NCBI GenBank assembly: GCA_007922305.1
Contig: ML677334.1
Span: 61,048,858-61,112,857 of the forward strand
DNA length: 64,000 bases
Source: Dermatemys mawii
Taxonomy: Eukaryota > Chordata > Testudines > Dermatemydidae
Direction of reading: 5' to 3'
Shown: positions 1 through 8,383 of the stretch, one piece after another
How the letters are laid out: the number at the start of each line of letters is the position of its first letter
Numbering within the stretch: the stretch's first letter is position 1
Translations under genes and position numbers: made by a program
The notes under the pieces: generated by a model
Database searches by the model: none
What the model saw: only the letters and a program-made list of their open reading frames with translations
What the model was told of the DNA's origin: nothing

Positions 1-185
1 GGGTGGCTATTAATTTTGTGTTCATTGTTTTCTGGGTGCCTGACTGGCCTGATTTGCAGAAATGCTGAACTCTCACAGCTGAAAACTGAAAGTAGAACTA
101 TTCATGTTAAAAGACCTATAAAATGCTAAGTACTCTGAAAAATCAGGTCCTAGGCACATCAGATTTGGCACCCCAGATCAGTGGA

Positions 186-345
186 TACTTTTGACCTTAA
201 ACTTTCTGTACTTCAGTTCCCTATCTGCAAAATAGGGACAATAATATCCCACATTTTACAGAAGTATTGTGAAAAAAATGATTAATGTTGGTGAAGCACC
301 CAGATGCTATAGTGATGAGCATCACAAAAAGGCCCATGAGGAAAT
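186..345 (+). repeat. MIR/CORE-SINE-like fragment
   Basis: It contains the diagnostic MIR-type core, TTCAGTTCCCTATCTGCAAA, then AATAGGGACAATAATA, then a GTATTGTGA run corresponding to the usual GTTGTGAGGAT. The tail (GAAGCACCCAGATGCTATAGTGATG) matches the extended reptile form of this SINE as I know it. It is diverged and has no complete tRNA-derived head. Confidence 0.6.
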
Positions 346-1879
346 TAATAATTCTGTCTTCAAGCAGGATTTGAATAGTGTGTGGTAAATAAGGCCTGGG
401 GACACATACTGAACAACAAGGAGAAAACAAAGTAGAGAAAGCTTTTCGGAAGTGAACACCATCCATCCTGTAAGTGAATGAAGAAAGAATCCTGTGGGTG
501 AAAAAGTAATAAGTGACTATATAATGGAAGACTGTATCATAATATATAAGCACCACGGAGCTGAATTAAGCTTACACAGGCAACCTTAATTTTGGCATTT
601 CCAAACTTCTGAGTGCCAAACTGGGATGGATTTTCACAGGATTACAAAAGCAATATTCCTGATACACAGACCATGACCCTGCCATAGTTCAAGTCTCTGA
701 TCCAAAACAGAATGGTACCACTGCTTTTCACAGACAGGGTCATCAGGTTTTTTTTTAACAAGTGCAATACAATATTTTTCACCAGCCTCATTCTTGGAAG
801 TGGCTGAACCAATTGGCTGAAATTTAATAGAAAAAAAATCACCTTGAGGCAGACATGAAGAATGGAAAAATTCATCCCAAATAGTTAAGGTTTGGTAAAG
901 TTATAAGCAACTGAAAACAGGTTCTTATATTGGGAAGTGTTGGGCACCTTTTATCAGAAGTGGTGCTACCAGCTCCTCCTGTAAGACTGTGGTGAACATG
1001 ATAAATGCCTTTCTAAACCCTGGACCCAGTTATAGTGGAGTTAACAATGAAAGGGCCTTTGTGGCACTGATGGCATCCAGTAAAAGAGAGTAAACAGTAG
1101 TATCTAGGGCCTGCCAATGCAAAAACGCCAAGAGGGAAATTCTCCACTGAGTTAGTAAATATGATCTAACAGGTGTTGGATATGCTGAGCCACTAATGTA
1201 GATAAAATCAGTTCAGAGTTCTGTTTAGCTACCTTGAAACAAGATTCTGCAAACAACATCATGTGGAACATAAACTACTGTTTTAAAGGTATATTATTAT
1301 TCTTCCAAAACTAACCTAATGAATTACTACTTTGTAGATCTATTTACTAACATTTCAAGGCAAAACCAAGAATAAAATGATCTAAGTACAGTTAGTACCA
1401 AACCAACTGCCAGTTACTTATCCTAGTCAGCCTTACTATTTTAACTAAGGCAAGCCTCCACCTTCAACTCGGGATAGTTAGTCAAAGCTTCCATTTAAAT
1501 CTCTTACAGAAGGTCAATGCAACGACCCTATACTGTATGCTATACAGTGTCATTAGAGGATGATCGCAGGGCAGGAATTCTGCTATTGTACACTTTCATA
1601 AGCAATATGTTTCCCATAGCAGGTATCATGTCACTTTTAGGCTTAGAAGACAACATCATCAATCCTGTTCTTTTGGTATAAGACAGGTGGTTAAGCAGCT
1701 TAGAGTGAGGTGACACCCGCAACATGATCTGTGTTTTCATCTCTGCCAAGCGTACTACGAGATATGGCTAAAAGTGTTCCTCCTTTATAGAATACACTGT
1801 ATGTGCAATTCAATAACTAAAGCTTCTGGCATTTCTGCTAAGACCTGATTGAAAAAAGGAATTTCCACTCCATTTTTTT

Positions 1880-2150
1880 TTTTTTAGATTTTTGAATGTG
1901 TTTTGTTCAAAATTGAGGTTAAAAAGCCATTTTTAAAATTGTGAAACAAAATTACATGAATTTCTTTTTGGAAATCAAAATTCTTTGTTTTGATTTTGAA
2001 CCTTTTACATTTTTAATATAAAATTTTTTGAAATAAAAGTTTTAGCAAATCTGTCATTTCTTGAAATTGATACAATTATGAAAAGAAAGATTTGTCAAAG
2101 AGCATTTTCCAACTGAAAACCATTTTTGATTGAAAGTTTGACTAGCTCTG
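1880..2150. repeat. AT-rich MITE of the GAGCTGGTC-ended family
   Basis: A dense alternation of TTTT and AAAA blocks (AAAATTG, CATTTTT, GAAATAAAAG) ends in GTTTGACTAGCTCTG at 2136-2150. Similar blocks with a GACTAGCCC or GAGCTGGCC end occur near 22095-22183, 30152-30380 and 43197-43560. The family name is unknown to me; the shared ends suggest a non-autonomous DNA element. Confidence 0.45.
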
Positions 2151-2799
2151 TTGCTGTTGGCAATTCTGCATAGCTTTGAGGGCAAACATCAAATCTTTCA
2201 TGATTAGGCTGTATCCTATTTAAAGTATTCATATGCCATAGTGATGATTGAGCATGGTATAAATACATAGAGAAACATGCCAACCCCCTATGTTTAAAAG
2301 AAAAACAAAACACCATGAGTCACAGCCCCAATTTTGTTTATTTATTTTAAAATTGGGTTTTTATTTGCCATGTAGTTTCTGAACCTTTTGGGTGCACTTG
2401 TGGCACATTTTCAAGCTTTTCTCTGCAGTTAGGAGGGTTGGAAATTAACTTCCTCAATGAAAACTGAGAGGTTTATTTAATCCCAGGATTTCAGAAGCTG
2501 GGGTTCTGAGAAAGGCGTCGCATATCACAAGACCCACGATAAAACTGTGAGAGGTGCTGGCAACTCCCTTCTGAAAATCCTCTCCACGTTAACTGCTTAA
2601 ACCAAAGGTCTCTGAATAGCACTTTCGGGCGACTAACCTTTTCCCCCACCAAACCACCCCAAGAAATGGAGTGAATCTTGGGAAAGGGGTGAGTGGGATG
2701 AGCTCGAAGTCTCTCCATAGGCCATGAGCTCATCAGCAGTAGAGTGATTGTGCAGCAAGGCTCTCCTCTTCCAAACAGGGAGGGGGGAAAGGCAGGAAT

Positions 2800-3480
2800 G
2801 GAGGCGTAGCTCCCCTGTCTCCACCCTCCCTACGCGCCGGGAACCACCTGCTGTAAGAGGTGTGCACTCCCCTCCCAGCCCAGCCCAGCCCAGCCCTTCC
2901 ACAGCTGCAAGGCCTGAGGCGGGGGGCCGCAGGCTGTCCCTCAGCAACCCTCTCTCCTGCTAGCGCCGAGCCCTCTGCACCCCGCGATCCCCCAGGCGGG
3001 GCCGGGGCAGTGCAGGTCCCCCAGGCCCTGCGCGGGACTTTCCCACCCAGGGCAGCACGCGCCGCGCCCCGCCCCCGCTCGTCAGCTGGGCAGCACGTGC
3101 GCACCCCCACCCCCGGGACTTCACTCCGCCCGCCCGGCCCGGCCCGGCCCGGGGTTGACCGCGGTCAGCAGGTCAGCGGGAAGGCGCCCCGCGGCTCGGG
3201 TTTCAGTGGCGCGCCAGGGCTCCGCTACATACAGCCGCCCCCGCCTCGCGCTTCTCGCCCACTCAGCGCGCGGAGGCCGAGCGGTGCTTTCTACCGGGGA
3301 GGGCTGCCGTGTGCATGCAGAGCCCCGTCCCGTTTGCTGGCTGGGTGGGGGCGCTGCAGAGAGGGAGGCCTTTGGGGGAGCGTGGGCCATCCAGGTAAGG
3401 GGAGCAGGATTTCTTCTTCTGCGGGGGCAGCGCGGAAGCTTAGGGGTTGCTTTGCACAAGCCGCCAGGATAGCTGCTGTT
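2800..3480 (+). promoter_or_regulatory. PPDPFL: CpG-island promoter region of the PPDPFL-like gene
   Basis: This is the only long GC- and CpG-rich block in an otherwise AT-rich window. It contains GC boxes (CCCCGCCCC around 3066-3075), a CAGCTG E-box at 3083-3088, a CACGTG E-box at 3094-3099 and short CAGCC and CCCGG repeats near 2878-2897 and 3137-3153. No clear TATA box is visible, as is usual for CpG-island promoters with dispersed start sites. A strong splice donor at 3395 inside its right edge, followed by the coding exon at 3934, indicates plus-strand transcription. The exact start site cannot be read from sequence alone. Long ORFs in several frames here are a by-product of the high GC content. 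Confidence 0.75.
3220..3394 (+). other. PPDPFL: Probable non-coding exon 1 (5' UTR) of PPDPFL
   Basis: The right end is set by a strong donor, CCAG|GTAAGG, with GT at 3395-3396. The left end is arbitrary because the transcription start is unknown. The next acceptor is at 3932-3933, giving an intron 1 of 539 bases that contains one small interspersed repeat. The exon holds an ATG at 3315 in weak context (T at -3). Its frame stays open across the splice and overlaps the real start codon out of frame, so it would be an upstream ORF and not the protein start. Confidence 0.6.
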
Positions 3481-3731
3481 AAGTTGGGTTACCCCCCGTG
3501 CGTGCTGTTGGTGCTCATTAGAAGTCCGTTGTATTGCAAATTGGGAAACACCTGCAAGTGCTTGCTGATCTTATACGTTTCAGGTTTCTTTGGGCCATAT
3601 TTTCCCCCTTCCCCTGTGCTGGTGTAAATACAGTAAATCTGAAGTTATTTAATTACAATCTGCTGAGTTCCATCAAGGTTAGAATTTAGCCCAAAGATCA
3701 GAAGGGCCCCAAATAAAGATGTTGCACCTTT

Positions 3732-3848
3732 AGGGTGATCAGACAGCAAGTGTGAAAAATCGGGGTGGGGGTGGGAGGTAATAGGAGCCTATACAAAAAA
3801 AAAGACCCAAAGATTGGGACCGTCCCTATAAAATTGAGACATCTGGTT
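3732..3848 (-). repeat. Short interspersed repeat in PPDPFL intron 1
   Basis: The block runs from AGGGTGATCAGACAGCAAG to GACATCTGGT. It includes AAATCGGGGTGGGGGTGGGAG and GATTGGGACCGTCCCTATAAA. Read on the minus strand it is the common sauropsid repeat that opens with GGTGACCAGATGTC and ends TGTCTGGTCACCC. It is about 117 bases and does not touch the predicted splice sites. Confidence 0.55.
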
Positions 3849-3933
3849 TCTCTACCTTCGTGTGAAAGACACTTTACACTAGAGATCATTGCCAACATAT
3901 TTTTTTGTTGCTGTTGTTGTTGCTCTCCTGCAG

Positions 3934-4038
3934 ATTGTTCTGTGCCAGTCTCCTTGACGTTTGCCCCAATCAGTGCCTTTGCTATGGCATCTGTGCCTTC
4001 AGCTGGCTGCCTCCTGGCCAAGAATCAGTACTACAGAA
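3934..4038 (+). other. PPDPFL: PPDPFL exon 2 (first coding exon)
   Basis: The acceptor is a strong pyrimidine tract with T/G triplets ending in CTCCTGCAG at 3933. The donor is AGAA|GTAAGG with GT at 4039-4040. The exon has 50 bases of 5' UTR, then 18 full codons and one base of the next (phase 1). Coding begins MASVPSAGCLLA and ends QYYR. Confidence 0.9.
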
Positions 4039-5757
4039 GTAAGGTTTAAATAAAATAAATTAACTTAAATAAAATCTGGTGTGTTTTCCTATTTTGTGGC
4101 AGTTTCACTTTGTTTATGAAGGCGAGAGTTACATAGCTGAAAATTCTCCATCTCTTTGGATAGGAAACATCTAAAAACTGATGCTGATTATAAAAAAGTT
4201 TCAACATCTGGTTGTACAGTGTTTAAGTCACTTCCGAGGGATTTCGAGGTTTGAGGACTGTTCTGTTGTTCTTTATTGTCTCCAGAGGCGGATAATCTTA
4301 ATTTTTAGGAGGGCTTATATATTTCTGACTTATTCTCTTACTACTTCCTCATATGAAGAGGAAAGACTTTTTCCTCTCATGAGGGGTGTGTAACTTGCAT
4401 ATGATGTCAATAAACATCAAAAGAAAGGAGGTGTAACTCACTGGTGAGTTTGTTGCAGGTCCCCCTCTGCCGATCCATAGTGGATATGAGTTCTTACATT
4501 AGCCAACTGAAGAGCTTTACACAACTCTTGCTTTCAAATCTGGAGGTCTCTGGTGGGTCATTACATAATATCTTATGGCTTAGGTAGAGGACTAGGAATC
4601 GAGTGATTTGGCTTTTGTCTCTGGTCCAGACTTCCTGTGTGGGCAGGTCACTTAATGTCTCTATGCCTTTGTTTCCTCATCTATAAAATGGGGAAATGTT
4701 AGTTGCCTGCTTCTCACAGGTAGTTGTGAGACTAAATGTTCTGATGCTTTAAGATCCTTGCATGCCAGCCATGCTATAATATAAAGCATTATTAGTGTTA
4801 ATTTTGTTATGAAAGCATAGGGAGTAGTAAGATTCTAGGAAAATGTGTCCTATTTCTTATGTGCGGTGTTATTGTAGCTCTGTTGGTCCTGGGATATTAG
4901 AGAGATCATGTGGGTGAGGTAATATCTTTTATTGGACCAACTTCTGTTGGTGAGAGAGAAGCTTTTGAGCTTACACAGAGCTCTTCTTCAGGTCTTTGGA
5001 AGCTTGTCTCCCTCAACAACAGAAGTTGGTCCAATAAAAGATATTATCTCACCCACCTTTTCTATCCCATTAGTTGTGTCAAAGGTCAGTATTCTAGAAC
5101 TGAGTGTCTTGTATTAATACCAATATATATGCCTGATCCTAAAATATATCTTGTGCATTTAACTTTCATTTAACTTCAGTGAAAGTTACACCAGCAGATT
5201 ACATCTCAGCATGCCTCTTCTGGTGAGGAATAAACTGTAGCAGTAGGTGAACTCATAAAACAGTTATCCTGCCTTCATTCAATGTCCCTAGCAAACAAGT
5301 GGTAAAAAGTACTGGAAAGTTAGGTTTACTTAAAAAAAGACATTATCTCTAGCTATACTGTGTCTTCTGTGAGGCACTGGGGTTTGTAAAGTCCTGAAAC
5401 AAAATCTGTAGTGTGGAAATAATGTATATTCTATAATTTGAGACCATTGCTTTGTTTTCTATACTCAGCTCAATTGAATTCTGAATCCAGTGTTTCATCA
5501 GGCAGTTCATCCTTCTGTTCTCATCTGGTGAACTTCTCAGACCAGGCAAAAGCCCATCATGGTATTGCCTCTTTCTTTCAAACATAAGTTTTTCTCATTT
5601 TTGGCACTTTGATTAAATGCCAATCACTGCCATTATGTTTCCTGTTGTAGGGTTACCTGAATTATTTGATAAATGCTGGTGGATAAAAAACTTTTTGCAC
5701 TTTGAACCATCCACTTCTCCACATGTAAGTGGAAAAACATTCTCGGTCAGCAGGTAA
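3984..5757 (+). CDS. PPDPFL: PPDPFL: pancreatic progenitor differentiation and proliferation factor-like, spliced coding region
   Basis: Three coding exons join in frame: 3984-4038 (phase 1 exit), 5469-5561 (phase 1 exit) and 5651-5753. The start ATG at 3984 has G at -3 and +4. Exon 2 encodes MASVPSAGCLLAKNQYYR, nearly the N-terminus I remember for vertebrate PPDPFL (MASVPS.GCLLARNQYYR). Exon 3 gives a serine-rich stretch with SSVSS and VNF. Exon 4 gives GLPE, then WWIKNF and HFEP, matching the family's GLPE...WWFKSFFHSEP segment. Read through the last donor, the protein ends at TAA 5755-5757 with 84 residues; human PPDPFL is about 80. With a candidate last exon at 6408 it would be 87 residues. 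The family is small, lacks enzymatic motifs or membrane segments, and is named from the paralogue PPDPF/exdpf, linked to exocrine pancreas growth; the function of PPDPFL itself is little known. The identification is from memory of the family, without a search. Confidence 0.9.
4580..4775 (+). repeat. MIR-type SINE in PPDPFL intron 2
   Basis: The clearest core-SINE in the window: CAGGTCACTTAATGTCTCTATG, TTTGTTTCCTCATCTATAAAATGGGGAAA and TAGTTGTGAGACTAAATG follow the MIR order exactly. A degraded tRNA-related head (GGTAGAGGACTAGGAATCGAG) precedes it. Plus-strand orientation, same as the host gene. Confidence 0.75.
4866..5062. repeat. Fold-back MITE with 40-bp inverted arms in PPDPFL intron 2
   Basis: The left arm at 4910-4949 and right arm at 5017-5056 are reverse complements over 40 bases with one mismatch. 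Each contains TATCTTTTATTGGACCAACT or its complement. The loop is 67 bases. The left end extends outward (ATTGTAGCTCTGTTGGTCCTGGGATATTAGAGAGA); the right outer end is truncated. Fragments of the same element lie at 14571-14632 and 24102-24545. Confidence 0.7.
5469..5561 (+). other. PPDPFL: PPDPFL exon 3
   Basis: The acceptor is TTTTCTATACTCAG ending at 5468. The donor is CATCATG|GTATTG with GT at 5562-5563, which is weaker than the other donors. The exon is 93 bases, phase 1 at both ends, so skipping it would keep the frame. It encodes TQLNSESSVSSGSSSF and then CSHLVNFSDQAKAHH. The SSVSS and VNF parts line up with the serine-rich middle of PPDPFL; about five residues before SSVSS look extra compared with the mammalian protein I recall. 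Confidence 0.85.
5651..5753 (+). other. PPDPFL: PPDPFL exon 4 (GLPE / WW motif exon)
   Basis: The acceptor is TTTCCTGTTGTAG ending at 5650, after an intron of only 89 bases. The exon encodes GLPELFDKCWWIKNFLHFEP and then a serine/threonine-rich tail ending KTFSVS. It ends at a perfect consensus donor CAG|GTAAGT (GT at 5754-5755). In the same frame this donor spells AGG TAA, so the frame closes at 5757 if the site is not used. A second donor-like GTAAGT lies inside the exon at 5725-5730. Confidence 0.88.
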
Positions 5758-6407
5758 GTCTTGCTTCTTGAATGCAAATGGAGATAATTTGCTTGTTTTC
5801 TTTTTCTTTTTCTTTTTTACTTTTACTGATTGGAATACCCCTCTCTTTCCCCTGCCCTCCACACCAATTTTAGGGATACAGATTTAAGTGAAATGTAGTA
5901 GAAATGCAAGGTCACAGCTGAATGCCTGTGGAAACTTCTAGTCAATTCTTGTTAGTGAAAAAATTCAAGTCATACAAAAGTTTACAGTAAGCAGAGAAGA
6001 GTGACCTTAACTTTTCTTACTGCTTGAAGTGATAAAGCAATATCTTGTTTGTTGTTATGTTTGTAAGATAATGCTTGGCTACCTGGCAAGGCTTAGAAAA
6101 TTTAGTGATATAGCGTCTTAGCTAGAGGCCATAGAGCCCAGTACAATACATACAAATATTAAAATCTATTCAGTTCGGTAAAATTTAATACAAATTTTAA
6201 AAATACAAAAGATAAAAACTTAAGGTCAGCCATTCCCCTGGATCACTTATGCTTTTAAATCACAACCTCTAAAACAGTATAAGCTTGGGTATCTAGATAC
6301 ACATTTCCTCTCCATCCTAACTTAGTTGACTTAAATACATATGTCATAATTTTTTTTTACACTGAATATTGTATTCCTATTAATAACTTGTCTTTATCTG
6401 TTTACAG

Positions 6408-6420
6408 TGTTGCAAGTTGA
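6408..6420 (+). other. PPDPFL: Candidate last coding exon of PPDPFL (phase 2 acceptor, then stop)
   Basis: A good acceptor (TGTCTTTATCTGTTTACAG ending at 6407) accepts the phase 2 donor of exon 4. The joined codon AG+T is Ser, followed by V-A-S and TGA at 6418-6420. This would replace the terminal R-stop by S-V-A-S-stop and give an 87-residue protein with an intron 4 of 654 bases. Other acceptors in the same interval have poorer pyrimidine tracts. The remainder of such an exon would be 3' UTR; an AATAAA is seen only at 8067-8072. This is a proposal, not a demonstrated exon. Confidence 0.35.
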
Positions 6421-8383
6421 CTTTACCTGCAGTGATGTGATGTGTATATATAGACACATTTCTGTAAAGCTCAGGGCCTTTCAGATGGCTGCATTCAGCT
6501 GTGTGAAGAAAATATACTGCTTGAAACTTCACTTCAATGAGAGAAGAAAGTAGAATTTCACAAAGATTTGTCAGTAGCTTAAATGGTTTTGCTTAAGGCA
6601 GGCATAGTTTTTACCTATGCTGTCTGCTACTGAGATGTTAATGTTTGAGAAATGTATTTTTAATATTTTAAATGGATTTAATATCCTAATGACTAGCTTA
6701 TATCTCTGAAAGAAATGGCAGTAAAAAGTAAGGTCAGCATAAAGTGGCCAGTGATTATCTAGGTTTTATTTCTGTAAATTGAAAAGCTTCTGTAGACTAT
6801 CAATGTCAAAATTTTTCAAGGATGCTGTGACTTAAAACGAAAATGTTTAAGTCTGAAATTTCTATTCAGGAAGTAGCATTTTTCCATAAGTTTAAGTTTT
6901 ACTATATCAACTATGCTGACATCAAATGGATATAAACTAGTTAAAAATTAACAGATTCCTGTTATATAATGGATCTGGCACATCTTTCTCAAGTGCCAGG
7001 AATAGCAGTTACATAGTGTTAAGAAGGAAGTTTACAAAAAAGTTAATAGCTTTAATTGTGGAAAATCTTATTAAACAGCAATCATTAGCTTTGTCCCCTT
7101 GTTATGGCTGAAAATGAATTCTGACCTTAAATATAGGTGTGTAGTCCTCATTCACATGCATATGCACCTAAGTAGAACAAGGGGACTTGGTAACTAGTCT
7201 AACTTTCATGGATTTTGACCTGTTGATTTGCAGCCATACTTAACTTTTTTTTTTATGCTGCTCTTACCTGTTCTACTATTGGTTAAAGAGCCTCTTGTTT
7301 TGTATTAAGTGCTCTCTATAAACTAACCTTATTGAATGTGACCTCTTTCACAGTTCCAACTCCCTTAAATAATCATAGTTTGGTATTAACAATTATCCCT
7401 GTCCATTAAATATATTTTTACTCTAATCATGGTTTCCCTTCTTAACAGATTCCAAGCTGCTTAAACTAATTATTAATATAATCACTTAATCATAAATTGC
7501 AGGCCTCTCTGGTGTGAAGTATGGTAGTTTAACAGTGCACAGTTATACAACAGCAGTTATGTTTTGTGAGGCGAATGAGCAGAATCGCTTAGGTGGAGGA
7601 GGTATTGCAAATATTTGGCTTGAGCATTTCATATCCATAAGTTTCAGGACTATTTCTCTATGCAACTTATGCTGTATCAGGTCTGTTTGGGTCACTTACT
7701 GAATTTATCTGCTACATTTTTAAGCACTTTAGGTATTAAATAACAATGTATCCTTTTAAAGTAAACATGTAAACTTTATTATGACATATAGATAGTGCAA
7801 TAGATGTCCATGGCACTTGAGAAAATGATGAAGAAGTAGTGCCAGCCCCAGAAAGTTTATAATCTACCTTGAGACAGTACACAGGGTAGGTGAGAACAAG
7901 GATGAAAACAACTCTTAGAAGAAATAGTGTGCTGGAACTCATTACATGAAATATAAAAAAGCAATTTATCTATTTACTTGTTTAAAATTATTGCATCTTT
8001 TGATCTTAGAATTATCTTTAAATGTATGTTATAAGCTACTTTATTTTTATACTAAAATTTTATATTAATAAAATTTAATTATTATGAGGTCTGAAATGTA
8101 TGTTCTTGAAGAATGGTATTCACTGTTGCATGTGAATTTATGACAAAAATCTACAAAATGACCATGAACAGAAATTAAAGATGTAATCTTTGAAAGTAAT
8201 TTTTGAAACAATCATAACAGGAATGTGAGCAAAAAGGAGGAGTTTAAATTAGGAAAGAGAAACCAGGAGGAAAAAAATGCTTTAATGTCTAAGTGAAAAC
8301 ATAGTAAAAGAAATGGACTTGTAACTACAAGTTTTGAAGATGATGATCTTCTCCTAATTTGTCTTTTTCATCTCACAAAATGT
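6421..8383 (+). other. Possible PPDPFL 3' UTR and downstream flank
   Basis: AT-rich sequence without recognisable exons or a clear repeat family, apart from a fragment near 7830-7910 resembling a low-copy SINE tail (GAAAGTTTATAATCTACC). An AATAAA at 8067-8072 is the only canonical poly(A) hexamer I noted. Where the transcript ends cannot be judged. Confidence 0.4.

Larger units (their letters stand above)
1..2790. other. AT-rich 5' flank of PPDPFL, no gene seen
   Basis: All reading frames are short and broken by A/T-rich stops. The stretch holds repeat fragments described separately (a MIR-like SINE near 186-345 and an AT-rich MITE near 1880-2150). It also has a short sequence at 575-615 that recurs at 15992-16032. 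Nothing resembling an exon with flanking splice sites was recognised. Confidence 0.6.

Noticed and set aside
3039..3099. Possible PTF1-type site (TTTCCCA at 3039 with E-boxes at 3083 and 3094)
   Set aside because: The paralogue exdpf is a Ptf1a target in zebrafish, so I looked. The spacing of nearly 40 bases and the order do not fit the known bipartite PTF1 motif.
2860..3627. 255-codon open frame across the CpG island, plus several overlapping frames on both strands
   Set aside because: Proline, arginine and alanine rich in all frames, typical of stop-poor GC-rich DNA. It runs through the exon 1 donor and has no known motif.
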